A stretch of DNA of 52,398 nt from Clostridiales bacterium (GCA_004554105.1 SFNW01000001.1:1-52398); one strand, 5' to 3'. Shown: positions 30,653-41,458, counted from the stretch's first letter. Numbers and translations are program-made. The notes: generated from the letters alone by a model not told the origin.

Positions 30653-32806
30653 TCAGTTTTCCGTGCAGGCAAGTGCCGTCAGAACGGCGCACGCGCCGTC
30701 AACCGTTGCCCCCTGCTTGCCGTCCCGTACATCGGCGAGCAGCGTCAGCGCGTCGCGCAGCGTGAGCCTGCGGTCGCCGTCAAGGTCGCCGATTACGGCT
30801 TTGCCCGCAGTCAGCTTGTCGCCCATGCAGGCACCGTCGCGGTAAGCTGTTACCGTATAGGTCACGGACGTGCCCGGCGTGCGGCCGGTATCGGTAAAGC
30901 TCGTCGTGTCGCTGTAGCCGATGAGGTTGTCCTCGCCGTCGCAAATGCGGTAGGTCTGTGCATTCTCCGCGGCGGAGTAAGTAATCACCGCGCCGTCAGC
31001 CGTCGGCGTTATCTTGGCAGACGAGACTTTGCCGGGGCGAATCGCCGCGCCCTCTCCCAGCGTGAGCTTCGCGTTCGGCGCAGAGGCGTCAAGCGGCGTC
31101 GTGTGCTTCATGCTGCCCGGCACAACGGCGTCCCATGTGCCGCCGAGAACAGTCAGGCTGTACGCCTTATCGGTCGTCAGCATCGAATCGGGACGCGCCG
31201 ACGCCGTGTAATACTTGTAGGGCGAGGTCGTCGACTCCGCGCCGTACTGCCAGCAGCCGCCGACAAGCGTCGGGAACTGCGCGCTGTTCGGGCGTGCCGT
31301 GCAGCTGACGCCCTCGCCGATGACGATATTGTTCTGCCCGCATTCGATAAACGCGTTGCCGCCCGCGAGACTGCCGGTCAGGCGGGGCTGCAAAACGATG
31401 TTGTCAAGATAGGTATCCGACTGAATCGTCCAGAATTTGAACAGCACCGGCACGGCGGAAAATTCGCCGCGAATCAGGATAGGGCCGTCAACCTTGGGCG
31501 AGACATAGTACGCATTGTCGGTGGCAAGACCGTACTTTTTCGACTGTGCGCTCTGCATATCGTACTTCTGCCGCAGAACAATCGTGCCCCCCTTCGGCAG
31601 CGCGGCATAAGCCGCGTCCAGCGTGCGGAAAGGCGAGAGCTTTGAGCCGTCGTTCGTGTCCAGTCCGTCGTACATCGAGACATAAACGGTCGGCAAGGTC
31701 GCCAGCGCGGCGAAGTTGCCGTCGAGCGTGACGGTTTTTGCCGCAGACGCGCCTGTGGGCGCGACGTCCGCCGTTACGGTCGGGTGTCCGGGATTGTTCA
31801 CGTCGCCGGCACGCAGAACGCCGTCCTCGTCAAACCAGGCGCGGTCAATGCAGACGCGGCGCTCCTCCACAAAACTGAGACCGAGACTCCTGCCCGCGGC
31901 CACCAGAATTTCGGACGACCTGCCCGAGCGATGCGCGTGGTAAACAATCATCAAATCGCCGTTCGGCGCGGTGGTGAAGCAGTGGTGTCCCGTGCCGTAC
32001 AGATTGGCGTCGGGGTCGGTGCGCCCGGGGTCTGCGGTCACAAGCACCGTGTTGTCGGCAGGCTTGACAAAGGTTCCTATCGGGTCACCCGAGGTCGCAT
32101 AATGCACCGAATAGGTCGTAGAGCCGTAGCCCTGCACCGAAAAGGTCAGGTAGTACGTCCCGTTATGCTTGAGCATCTCCGGTCCCTCATTGACCAGCCA
32201 CTCGCCCTCCTCCCATTCCACCAGCAGATTGGGACCCGATACAAATTGAAAGGTCGCGAGGTCAAACTCGCCGCCCCAGATATTGTTCTGGTGTTTGGCG
32301 GTAAAGCCGTTGTAGCTCCAGTCGCCGGTCGAGACGAAGTAGAGATAAACCTTGCCGTCGTCGTCGAGGAAAAAGTGACCGTCGATGGTCTTGATTTCTT
32401 CAAGCAGCCGTCCGCTCCGGTCGATAAAGGGACCGAGCGGGCTGTCCGCCGTCGCAATACCGATATGCTCTTGCGCGGTATAGACCATGTAATAGGTGTC
32501 GCCGTATTTGAAGACCTCGGGCGCCCACAGGCCGCCTGCGGCGGCGCCGTTCTTTTTCAGCGCGTAGCCGCGCGCCTTCCAGTTGACGAGGTCGTCCGAC
32601 GTGTAGACGATATAGCCGTAGTTGCCGTCGTTTGTGGCATAGAGGTAGTAAGTCCCGCCGTCATAGAGGACAAACGGGTCTGCGCCGTTCGCTACGGGAT
32701 TGGTGAACGCCTCGGTATAGGTGAGCGTCGTCTGCGCCGAGGCGCCGACGGCAAACACCGCGCAAAACAGGGCGGCGCAAAGCAAAAGAACTGTGCGTTT
32801 TTTCAT
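30653..32806 (-). CDS. Secreted GH43 glycosidase with beta-helix-like region and dockerin-like tail (copy 2)
   Basis: The 717-residue paralogue of the next gene is colinear over its whole length. It has a signal peptide MKKRTVLLLCAALFCAVFAV, base Asp43 (NGADPFVLYD), Asp142 (TIDGHFFLDDD) and acid Glu207 (VNEGPEML). The same DGLDTNDGSKLSPFRTL beta-helix-like block follows. The tail carries GDLDGDRRLTLRDALTLLAD, one dockerin-like calcium loop, and ends ACTEN without a proper second loop. The ATG at 32806 follows GGAGGAAAG; it lies 46 bp after the SLH-like gene, so both are probably co-transcribed. Differences from copy 1 are scattered, indicating an old tandem duplication. Confidence 0.9.
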   Translation of the reverse strand: MKKRTVLLLCAALFCAVFAVGASAQTTLTYTEAFTNPVANGADPFVLYDGGTYYLYATNDGNYGYIVYTSDDLVNWKARGYALKKNGAAAGGLWAPEVFKYGDTYYMVYTAQEHIGIATADSPLGPFIDRSGRLLEEIKTIDGHFFLDDDGKVYLYFVSTGDWSYNGFTAKHQNNIWGGEFDLATFQFVSGPNLLVEWEEGEWLVNEGPEMLKHNGTYYLTFSVQGYGSTTYSVHYATSGDPIGTFVKPADNTVLVTADPGRTDPDANLYGTGHHCFTTAPNGDLMIVYHAHRSGRSSEILVAAGRSLGLSFVEERRVCIDRAWFDEDGVLRAGDVNNPGHPTVTADVAPTGASAAKTVTLDGNFAALATLPTVYVSMYDGLDTNDGSKLSPFRTLDAAYAALPKGGTIVLRQKYDMQSAQSKKYGLATDNAYYVSPKVDGPILIRGEFSAVPVLFKFWTIQSDTYLDNIVLQPRLTGSLAGGNAFIECGQNNIVIGEGVSCTARPNSAQFPTLVGGCWQYGAESTTSPYKYYTASARPDSMLTTDKAYSLTVLGGTWDAVVPGSMKHTTPLDASAPNAKLTLGEGAAIRPGKVSSAKITPTADGAVITYSAAENAQTYRICDGEDNLIGYSDTTSFTDTGRTPGTSVTYTVTAYRDGACMGDKLTAGKAVIGDLDGDRRLTLRDALTLLADVRDGKQGATVDGACAVLTALACTEN

Positions 32807-32852
32807 TTTTCTTTCCTCCGCGGCAAACTGCCGCACGGTTTGTCCCGTAGGC

Positions 32853-33641
32853 TCAGCCCGCCTCGGTCGTCGTCTCGGACGTCGTCTCGGGCTCGGTCAC
32901 AACCTCGGTATCTGCCGTCACCGTCTCTGCGGGCGCGACCTTTTCGGTGCCGAGCAGTGTTACCATGCGGTCGGCGAGAATCGCAAGGTCACTGCACCGC
33001 ATATCTTCGCCCTTGCTGCCGGTCAGCCCGTCGAGCAGTCCGTTTTGCTCGGCGCAGTAGAGATATGCGCTCGACCAATCCTCGGGGTCTATCCACAGTT
33101 CGTCGTCCATGCCGACCATGCAGACAAAGACCTTGATCGCGTCCTCAAACTTCACCACCGAATCGGGGTTGAAGTTCCCGCTTTTGTCGCCGTCCATGAT
33201 GCCGTTCTGCGCAGCATAATTGATATAGCCGCTCGCCCAATAGTCTCCCGGCACGTCGGCAAACGACGTCTCGCCCTTCAGTGCCGCCGCCTCCTCGAGT
33301 GCGCCCGATACATCGCAGACAATCGCCGCAAGGCGCGCACGCGTAAACTTGGCGTTGGGGTTGAAATTTGCGGGGAGAAGCCCGCGCTCGGTCATGCGGC
33401 GCACTGCCCCGTCATAGATGGATTCGGTCGTCTCCGCCGTCTCCTCTGTCGGCTCGGTCGTTTGCGCCGATTGCACCGGGTCGGTCGGTATATAGCCGCC
33501 GAGCGACTCGGACACCAGATTCCCGTCATTGTACTTCCGCATACCGTGTTCAATCTGAGAGAGCGGGGCAGAATAGGCAAATGCCGCCACCACCAGCACA
33601 ATGATCAGCAATGCAAGAATCCCTGTCAAAATCTGTCTCAT
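32853..33641 (-). CDS. Membrane-anchored protein with SLH-like domains
   Basis: The 262-residue protein starts at ATG 33641 behind AAGGAG. The frame extends upstream only to a TTG without support. One membrane helix (about 5-25, ILTGILALLIIVLVVAAFAY) is followed by a Thr/Glu-rich linker. Two S-layer-homology-like repeats follow (DGAVRRMTERGLLPANFNPN with FTRARLAAIV, and FADVPGDYWASGYINYAAQNG with FEDAIKVFV), then a partial third and an acidic Thr/Glu tail. SLH domains usually bind pyruvylated wall polymers; here one end is in the membrane, so it may tether membrane and wall. It lies between pgeF and a GH43 gene. Confidence 0.78.
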   Translation of the reverse strand: MRQILTGILALLIIVLVVAAFAYSAPLSQIEHGMRKYNDGNLVSESLGGYIPTDPVQSAQTTEPTEETAETTESIYDGAVRRMTERGLLPANFNPNAKFTRARLAAIVCDVSGALEEAAALKGETSFADVPGDYWASGYINYAAQNGIMDGDKSGNFNPDSVVKFEDAIKVFVCMVGMDDELWIDPEDWSSAYLYCAEQNGLLDGLTGSKGEDMRCSDLAILADRMVTLLGTEKVAPAETVTADTEVVTEPETTSETTTEAG

Positions 33642-33703
33642 TCGTCTTCTCCTTTTCGCTTTTGCAGGCAAAAGCGTCCTTTCTTTTTCTCTTTCCGCTT
33701 ACG

Positions 33704-34510
33704 TTAAATTGCGATGACCGCCGTCATTGTACCGCGCTTTTCGCCCATGCGGCGGTGCGAATAAAACAAATCGGCGTTTTCGTAGGTGCAGAGCGTGCAG
33801 ACATCAATGTGTTCGGGGAGCAGCCCCGCGCGCAGCAGCAGCGTTTCGTTGACCGCGCCGAGCCCGCAGAGGAATTTCCCCTCTTCGGCGGCGGGACGCA
33901 GGTGGCGCAGGGTCAATGCCTTTTCGCCGACAACGTCGAGCACCGCGCGGGCGACCTCCTCGCCGACCTCATAGTTTGCCATCGAGATGTGCGGTCCGAT
34001 TGCCGCGCGAATGTCCTCCGCGCACGCGCCGAGATAGCACATTTTTTTGACGGTCTTGCCGACAATGTCGCCGACCGTGCCGCGCCAGCCCGCATGAACG
34101 GCGGCAATCACCTTTGCGCCCGGGTCGGCAAGCAGAATCGGCACGCAGTCCGCGATGCGGACGCCGAGCGCCGTCCCCGCCGAATCGGTGACGAGCGCGT
34201 CGCACTCAAAGGTCGGCGGCGTGTAAATGCCGTGTCCGCCCATCGTGCGGTCGACGACGCGCACCTCGGTCGAGTGAATCTGCGGCATCACCACGAGCGT
34301 GTGCGGGTCGACGGCGATTGCCTCGCAGAACCGTTCTATATTCTTCTGCACGATAATATCCTTGTCCCCGCGGTAAAAGCCGGTGTTGAGCGTCGCCGTG
34401 TGCGGCGTCTTCGACAGTCCGCCGAGACGGGTGGAAAAGCCGTGACGCACCGGGTAAAGCCCCTCGGAGTAAAAGTAGGTCACGCCGTTATAATCCGTGC
34501 GTTTCTGCAT
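33704..34510 (-). CDS. pgeF: Peptidoglycan editing factor PgeF / multicopper polyphenol oxidase-like (DUF152)
   Basis: The 268-residue cytosolic protein of the YfiH/YlmD family has the conserved zinc site His79 (PQIHS), Cys122 (IADCVPIL) and His139 (AVHAGWRGTVG). The terminal CTYENADLFYSHRR is also typical. In well studied members it removes mis-incorporated L-Ser from cell-wall precursors; purine-nucleoside phosphorylase activity is also known in the family. Placement with alr in the same array fits a cell-wall role. The preceding 170 bp contain a repeat of family C. Confidence 0.92.
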   Translation of the reverse strand: MQKRTDYNGVTYFYSEGLYPVRHGFSTRLGGLSKTPHTATLNTGFYRGDKDIIVQKNIERFCEAIAVDPHTLVVMPQIHSTEVRVVDRTMGGHGIYTPPTFECDALVTDSAGTALGVRIADCVPILLADPGAKVIAAVHAGWRGTVGDIVGKTVKKMCYLGACAEDIRAAIGPHISMANYEVGEEVARAVLDVVGEKALTLRHLRPAAEEGKFLCGLGAVNETLLLRAGLLPEHIDVCTLCTYENADLFYSHRRMGEKRGTMTAVIAI

Positions 34511-34584
34511 ATTGAAAACGTGTCATTCCTTTCGCGAAAATCAGGTTTGTTTCCCTCTCTCGGGGAATTCTGCGAATGCCGACG

Positions 34585-34656
34585 GCGGGCGGATATGGAA
34601 TCCGCCCCTACGATTTGCGCGCATATACGGCGTAGGGCGGGGGCTTGCTCCCGCCG
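34585..34656. repeat. Intergenic repeat family C, copy 1
   Basis: GCGGGCGGATATGGAATCCGCCCCTACG, a variable centre, then CGTAGGGCGGGGGCTTGCTCCCGCCG. It contains two hairpins (GGGCGGAT/ATCCGCCC and GGCGGGGGC/GCTCCCGCC) and a long-range CTACG/CGTAG pairing. The second copy is at 43248-43320. Confidence 0.85.
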
Positions 34657-34680
34657 TCTCCTGCCGGTCCATCTCACATT

Positions 34681-35581
34681 CTATTCCAATCTGAACTGCT
34701 TGATCGGCTTTATCGCGCTGCCGTCCGCGTAGTCCCGCACCTCGCCGAGGGCGAAGAAGCCGTCCGCGTCCGCAAGCGCCACGCGCGTACCGGCGGCAAA
34801 CGCCGTGCCGATTTTTTTCTGATAAATTTCACAGCCGCTCTTTGCCAGCCGCGCAAAAAAGGGTGCAAGCGTCACGCAGGCAAGGTCGCCGAACGCTTCT
34901 TCAAGCGGCAGAAGCAGCGCGGCGCGCGCGTCTGCGTCCAGTCCCTCGAGTTCTTCAAGCGTATGGCTTCCCGCGAGCGAAAAGCAGCCGCTTTCGGTTC
35001 GGCGCAGCGCGGTCATCACCGCCCCGCAGCCGAGCCGTGCGCCGATTTCCTCAATCACGGTGCGCACATAAGTGCCCTTCGACACGCGCAGCGAAAGCGC
35101 GTATTCGCCGTCCGCGGCGGGTGAGGCGGCAATCTCATAAATCTCAATCTCGCGCGGGGGGACTTCGACGGTCTGTCCCGCGCGGGCATAATCGAGCAGT
35201 TTTTTGCCGCCGATTTTCACCGCGCTGGTCATCGGCGGGGTTTGCAGCTGCCTGCCGCGCATCGACGCGGCGGCGGCAAGCACCGCGTCCGCCGTCGGCA
35301 GCGGTGCACCGGTCTCGGTTAACTGTCCCGTCACGTCGCCGCTGTCGCTGACAACGCCGAGGCGAAAGCGTGCCTCGTACGCCTTGTCGTGCGCGGTCAG
35401 GTATTCGGACGCCTTGACCGCCCTGCCGCACAGCACCGGCAGAACGCCGGTGGCAAGCGGGTCGAGCGTGCCGGTGTGTCCGACCTGCCGCGTGCCGTAC
35501 AGGCGGCGAACGCGGTTGACAACGTCGTGCGAGGTCATGCCCGTCGGCTTATCGACGACGAGAATGCCGCAGGGGGATTCG

Positions 35582-35589
<8 letters not shown>
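34681..35589 (-). CDS. truB: tRNA pseudouridine(55) synthase
   Basis: The 302-residue enzyme makes pseudouridine 55 in the T loop of tRNAs. The catalytic Asp43 is in GHTGTLDPLATGVLPV, the family signature. KAYEARFRLGVVSDSGD, SKGTYVRTVIEEIG and the C-terminal PUA-like part are also present. The ATG at 35589 is within the end of aspS (8 bp overlap), which gives translational coupling; an 8-codon longer frame is not needed. Confidence 0.96.
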
Positions 35590-37378
<1,789 letters not shown>

Positions 37379-37413
37379 GTCTGTTCTCCTTATATCGAGT
37401 CCGTGTTTTTATT

Positions 37414-38820
37414 TTAATTCTGTGCCGCCGCGAGTCGCTTTTCGACGATCGACAGCGCCTTTTCACAGAGGGTCTTCCGTTTATAATACTCCATTTCGAG
37501 CCGCGCCGTGCCGTTCTTCGCCACCGAAGAAAGCCAGCCGGGCAGGTCTCCGTAGCCGTAGAGGTTTGCCGACTCGCACGCCGCGCCGTCGAAAATCAGG
37601 CGCAGGACCGCGCCGTCGTCCGCGTCGCCGCCGTCAATCTGCTCGCGCATGAGCGGCTCGACATACCCGTAAGACAAGAACGCCATGCGTTCGACGAGGT
37701 ATTCCGCCTTGCCCGCCGACGGGACGCCCGCGGGAATCGCCGTCATCGGCGTGCCGCCAAGGTCGATGTAGGAGCGGTATGCGTCGCTCGCGGCGGCTTT
37801 CGGCAGCGGCAGAATGCCGAGCGTGCCGCCGTCGCCGCGATTTTGCAGATCCGAGAGCTTCATCAGCGTAAAGAGCGCTTCGCCGCGTTCAAAGGCGGCG
37901 GTGCTGTCGGTGACGCTCGCCTCGCCGTAAAACGCAAGCACGCTCGCGAGTTTTTCGGCAAAGGTCTCGTATTCGACCGCCGTCCCGCTTCCTGCGTCGA
38001 TAAAGTCGCCGCCCGCGCCGAAATACAGCGCAAAAACGTCGTCTGCGTCAAATGCAAAACCGTAGGATACCGGCTTCTCGCCGTCGGTTACCGCGGCGGC
38101 GGTCTGTTCCGCGCCCGATGCGCGGGACGCCGAAAGCAGATATTCGAGCGTGAACGCTCCTTCGAGCGCGACCGCCGTCATCGCCGCGCTCTCGTTGACG
38201 CCCGTTCCGCCGTCCTCGAGCGCGCGGCGGTAAACCACCGCGACTGCGCCGAGGCGCGCGTCGACCGCCGAGGACGAAATCAGGTAGCGTCTGCCGCCGA
38301 CCGCCAGCTCGTCCATGACCTTTCGGTCAAACCACGGCTCGTCCGTGCGGAGATACGCGCTGTCGGTCACGTCGTGCAGCGACGCCGAGGCGAGCAGCTT
38401 TGACAGGCTGCCGCCCGCGTCGGCGGTGTATAGATTGTAGGTATATGCGCCCGAAAGCAGGTCGGCTTTCGCCGCCGCGAGAAAGTCGGACACCGCCGAT
38501 TCGACTAAAACCGCGCCGGTCTCTTCTTCGAGATGGCGGTCACGCGCGTATACGCGGTGCGAAAGCGCGGTTGTACCGGTCTCGTCGGCGAGGAAAAATT
38601 TCTCCGCCCGCGCATCGCACAGCGTATGCAGGACAAACCCCTCGGTGTCCGGCACGTCAAAGGCGACAAGCGCGCCGCTTTTCAGTGCCGCCCGCGCACC
38701 GTTGATTTCGTCGATGTTGTTCTTGTCGACGCGGGAGACGGCAAGCAGGATCGCGGCGCCGCCGAGAAGCCCGACAAGGACCGCGCAGAGCAGCCACAGA
38801 TAATTTCTTCGGGTTTTGAT
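37414..38820 (-). CDS. Membrane-anchored protein with extracellular solute-binding-like region, apparent AUC start
   Basis: The frame is open from just after alr and contains no ATG, GTG or TTG until codon 56, which lies beyond an obvious N-terminal membrane helix (RNYLWLLCAVLVGLLGGAAI). AGGAG sits 7 nt before an ATC at 38818-38820, giving a 468-residue product that starts IKTRRNYLW. Starting at the downstream GTG (38655) would lose the anchor and has no ribosome binding site. The last third (GILPLPKAAA, GGTPMTAIPAGV, LVERMAFLSYGYVEPLMREQ) resembles family 1 extracellular solute-binding proteins, but no ABC transporter genes are adjacent. A substrate cannot be proposed. Confidence 0.72.
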   Translation of the reverse strand: MKTRRNYLWLLCAVLVGLLGGAAILLAVSRVDKNNIDEINGARAALKSGALVAFDVPDTEGFVLHTLCDARAEKFFLADETGTTALSHRVYARDRHLEEETGAVLVESAVSDFLAAAKADLLSGAYTYNLYTADAGGSLSKLLASASLHDVTDSAYLRTDEPWFDRKVMDELAVGGRRYLISSSAVDARLGAVAVVYRRALEDGGTGVNESAAMTAVALEGAFTLEYLLSASRASGAEQTAAAVTDGEKPVSYGFAFDADDVFALYFGAGGDFIDAGSGTAVEYETFAEKLASVLAFYGEASVTDSTAAFERGEALFTLMKLSDLQNRGDGGTLGILPLPKAAASDAYRSYIDLGGTPMTAIPAGVPSAGKAEYLVERMAFLSYGYVEPLMREQIDGGDADDGAVLRLIFDGAACESANLYGYGDLPGWLSSVAKNGTARLEMEYYKRKTLCEKALSIVEKRLAAAQN

Positions 38821-38859
38821 GCCGTCTCTCCTCGCTTTCGTTTGATTTGTGCGCCCGAC

Positions 38860-40026
38860 TTACAGGGCGACGCGCGGCACGCGCTTGCTGACGAGGCAGA
38901 GTGCCTCGTAGTTAATCGTCCCCGCCGCACGGCAGAGCCGCTCGATGTTCCCGCCGCTCGCGTCGAAGATATAAACATAGTCCCCGACCTTGGCGTCGCA
39001 GTCGGTCACGTCGACCATGCACTGGTCCATGCACACTCTGCCGAGCAATTTGGCGGCTTTGCCGCCGACCATGACCGTGCCGCCGTTTTTATAGGCGCGG
39101 AGAAAGCCGTCGGCATAGCCGATGGGAATCGTGGCGACCCGCATTTCGCCGCTTGCGCGGAATTCCGCGCCGTAGCTGATGCAGTCGCCCGCGTGTACCG
39201 TGTGGATATGCGCGATGCGGCTTTTGAGCCGCATGACCGGAATCAGCGCGGGGTCTGCGGCGGCGGGAGAGGGCGAAAGCCCGTACAGCACGATGCCGAG
39301 CCGCACAAAATCCTGATACATGGCGGGGAAACGCAGTGCGCCCGCGCTGTTGCAGATGTGCTTTTTATCGAAATGCACGCCCGCCGCCTCACAGGCGTCG
39401 ACCACGCGCCGATAACGCGCAAACTGCGCCTCGGTCATCGCGATGTCCTCCTCGTCCGCGCAGGCGAAGTGCGAAAACACACCGTCAATGCGCAGTCCGG
39501 GCAGCGAGGCAAGTGCGCGGATTTCGCGCACGGTCTCGTCCGCCGCCGCCTCGTGCGTGTCGAATCCGAGGCGGTTCATGCCGCTGTCAAGCTTGATGTG
39601 ACAGCGAACGATGTCGCTGTCGTCGAGAACGCCGCCTGCCCGCAGTGAGCAGAGCATATCGGAGAGGGCGCGCGCATATTCGAGCGAGTAGACCGCCTGC
39701 GTGATGTGTTCGCGCGCGAGCGCCTTGACGTTCTCGCTCTCGGGCGGCGTGTAGCCGAGAATCAGCACGGTTTCCGCCGCGCGGTCTGCGGCGTCGAGTA
39801 TGCCGTAAATCTGCTCCGCCTCCTCGATGCTCGAGACGGCGAAGTGCCGTGCGCCCGCCTCATAGAGCGCGGGAACGCAGAGCGCGACCGAATGCCCATA
39901 GGCGTCTGCCTTGACAACGCACATCGGCTCGGTCTCTGCCGAAACGGCGCGCACGCGCCCGCGCAGGTGCGTGAAATTCTGCTTCAGCGCGGAAAGGTCG
40001 ATTTCCGCGATGTTTTTTTCGTTCAT
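38860..40026 (-). CDS. alr: Alanine racemase
   Basis: The 388-residue PLP enzyme supplies D-alanine for peptidoglycan. Lys39 in VVKADAYGH binds PLP; the second catalytic base Tyr285 is in CISYGAEF; KLDSGMNRLGF, GIVLYGLSPS and LGRVCMDQCMVDVTD are other family blocks. Its start codon overlaps the stop of the preceding lipoprotein gene (ATGA). It belongs to a minus-strand array with aspS, truB and pgeF. Confidence 0.97.
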   Translation of the reverse strand: MNEKNIAEIDLSALKQNFTHLRGRVRAVSAETEPMCVVKADAYGHSVALCVPALYEAGARHFAVSSIEEAEQIYGILDAADRAAETVLILGYTPPESENVKALAREHITQAVYSLEYARALSDMLCSLRAGGVLDDSDIVRCHIKLDSGMNRLGFDTHEAAADETVREIRALASLPGLRIDGVFSHFACADEEDIAMTEAQFARYRRVVDACEAAGVHFDKKHICNSAGALRFPAMYQDFVRLGIVLYGLSPSPAAADPALIPVMRLKSRIAHIHTVHAGDCISYGAEFRASGEMRVATIPIGYADGFLRAYKNGGTVMVGGKAAKLLGRVCMDQCMVDVTDCDAKVGDYVYIFDASGGNIERLCRAAGTINYEALCLVSKRVPRVAL

Positions 40027-40769
40027 GCCGATTTCCTCTCCCGTTCCGTCCCCTCGGACGGCGTGTCAAACTCAAATTTCGTCACCGTGACGCCGATTTC
40101 CTCGCCGCCGACGTTGCCCTCCAGCCGCACGGGTCGTCCCGCCGCGTCGACCGCGACGCGGAAGCGTTCCTCGCCGCGCGTCCCCTCGTATACGGTCAGC
40201 CCGTTTTCCTCGCGGCTGCCCGTGAGACTGCCCTCGGGCAGGTCAAAGAGCGTAAACGGCGTGAAAAACGCCGCCGCATCGGGGGATTCCACCGACAATT
40301 CGCCGAGCGAGAGCCTGCAAACGCCGCCCGCGTCGGTCACGGTCAGCCCCGCAAGCGTTTCGGGCGCAAGAAAGGTCAGCGTCCGCGCACCGTCCCGCCG
40401 CGAAAATTCGGCGGCGTAGGCAAGGTCGCCGCGCGTCACCTCCGCCGTCACGGTCAGATTGCCGTCCGAAAAGCGGGGTGCGCTCGGCGCTTTTGCGCCG
40501 CAGGACGCGAGCGAAAGCAGCAGGGCAAGAATGGGTAAGATCAGCAGGCGTCGCCCGCGCCGTCTCTTCGGCTTCCCCTCGGGGAAGCTGCCGCCGAACG
40601 GCGGCTGATGAGGGACTGCGCAAAGCAACCCGCCGCACCGTGCTGTGCCAGCACGCATAAATCCCTCATCCACCGCTATCGCGGTCCCCCTTCCCCAAAG
40701 GGGAAGGCCTCGGGCCAGCCCCCTGCGAAGCAGGCTGTCGTTCTCCGCTGTTAAACTCGGTTTTTTCAT
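40023..40769 (-). CDS. Putative lipoprotein with repeat element inserted ahead of its signal peptide
   Basis: The 248-residue product starts at ATG 40769 behind AGGAGGTG. After MKKPSL the frame passes through a palindromic repeat (family D) for about 50 codons and only then reaches a lipoprotein signal: KRRRGRRLLILPILALLLSL followed by ASC as lipobox. The mature part (SDGNLTVTAEVTRGDLAYAA to VTKFEFDTPSEG) is beta-rich and resembles small secreted lipoproteins of unknown function; I do not recognise a family. The insertion leaves the frame open, but a signal peptide displaced to residue 65-85 may export poorly. It overlaps alr by 4 bp. Confidence 0.65.
   Translation of the reverse strand: MKKPSLTAENDSLLRRGLARGLPLWGRGTAIAVDEGFMRAGTARCGGLLCAVPHQPPFGGSFPEGKPKRRRGRRLLILPILALLLSLASCGAKAPSAPRFSDGNLTVTAEVTRGDLAYAAEFSRRDGARTLTFLAPETLAGLTVTDAGGVCRLSLGELSVESPDAAAFFTPFTLFDLPEGSLTGSREENGLTVYEGTRGEERFRVAVDAAGRPVRLEGNVGGEEIGVTVTKFEFDTPSEGTERERKSA
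40570..40709. repeat. Palindromic repeat family D, copy 1, inside a coding region
   Basis: The outer ends are GGCTTCCCCTCGGGGAAGC and the CCTTCCCC/GGGGAAGG hairpin. Inner strands GATGAGGGA and TCCCTCATC pair across a loop holding GTGCTG/CAGCAC and CCGCC/GGCGG stems. A larger relative fills 52069-52398. Confidence 0.8.
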
Positions 40770-40812
40770 GCGTCCACCTCCTCTTTGCAGAGTATGATGA
40801 ACCCCGTCTGCC

Positions 40813-41352
40813 TTATTCCTCGGGCAGCCCGTCCGCAAGCACCGTCACCGACGGCACCTGATGCCGGATATTTTCAATCATGCGCGCCGTCGCGTCAAAG
40901 AGCAGAGCCTCGGTGCCGTTCTCGGTCTCGTAGACGATGATATAGGCGTTTGCCGCATCGGGCGATGAGCGCAAATCAAGAATGCGCCGCGGCGAATACC
41001 CGCCCTCGATGCGCCCGTCCTTGTAGGGCGCGACCAGCCGCGCCGACTTCTTCAAGTCGACCGAGACGCGCTCCTTGCGGTACTGCTTGCAGTAGACCGA
41101 CGCCGCGTCGAAAATCCCCGCAGTCTGCGTATACTCGTATTCAATGAAAGAAAAGCGCGACAGATACCAGACAAGCGTGCCGAACAGCGTCAGCACAACT
41201 GCGCCGATGAACAGCCCCGCCGCGGGCAGGATAAACAGGAAAAAACAGACGACAAAGGCGAGCAGCGCAACCGAGACACACACAAGCAGCGCAAGATAGC
41301 GTCCGGCGCACGCTTTTTTGACCGCGTATTCGCAAAAATCGTGTTCGTACAT
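40813..41352 (-). CDS. Conserved membrane protein, two TM helices (possibly DUF6106-like)
   Basis: The 179-residue protein is read from ATG 41352 (GGGAGGG upstream). Residues about 18-40 and 42-65 form a membrane hairpin (YLALLVCVSVALLAFVVCFF, FIGAVVLTLFGTLVWYL). A cytosolic beta-rich domain follows (FIEYEYTQTAGIFDAASVY, RILDLRSSPD, YIIVYETENG). The layout, and weakly the sequence, recall DUF6106 proteins of Clostridia; that assignment is from memory and uncertain. It heads the alr-aspS-truB array behind a good promoter. Confidence 0.75.
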   Translation of the reverse strand: MYEHDFCEYAVKKACAGRYLALLVCVSVALLAFVVCFFLFILPAAGLFIGAVVLTLFGTLVWYLSRFSFIEYEYTQTAGIFDAASVYCKQYRKERVSVDLKKSARLVAPYKDGRIEGGYSPRRILDLRSSPDAANAYIIVYETENGTEALLFDATARMIENIRHQVPSVTVLADGLPEE

Positions 41353-41410
41353 GATTCCCTCCCGATTCGGAAAAGTCGAATTCATACACTTATCCCATTA
41401 TGAACAATTT

Positions 41411-41439
41411 AGTATACCATAAGAGCGAAGCAATTTCAA
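41411..41439 (-). promoter_or_regulatory. Promoter of the minus-strand alr-aspS-truB array
   Basis: Minus strand TTGAAA, 17 bp, TATACT, about 60 bp before the membrane-protein start. It is back-to-back with the plus-strand ACT promoter, with 19 bp between the two -35 boxes. Confidence 0.78.
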
Positions 41440-41458
41440 TTATTTTTAGCAAATCTTC

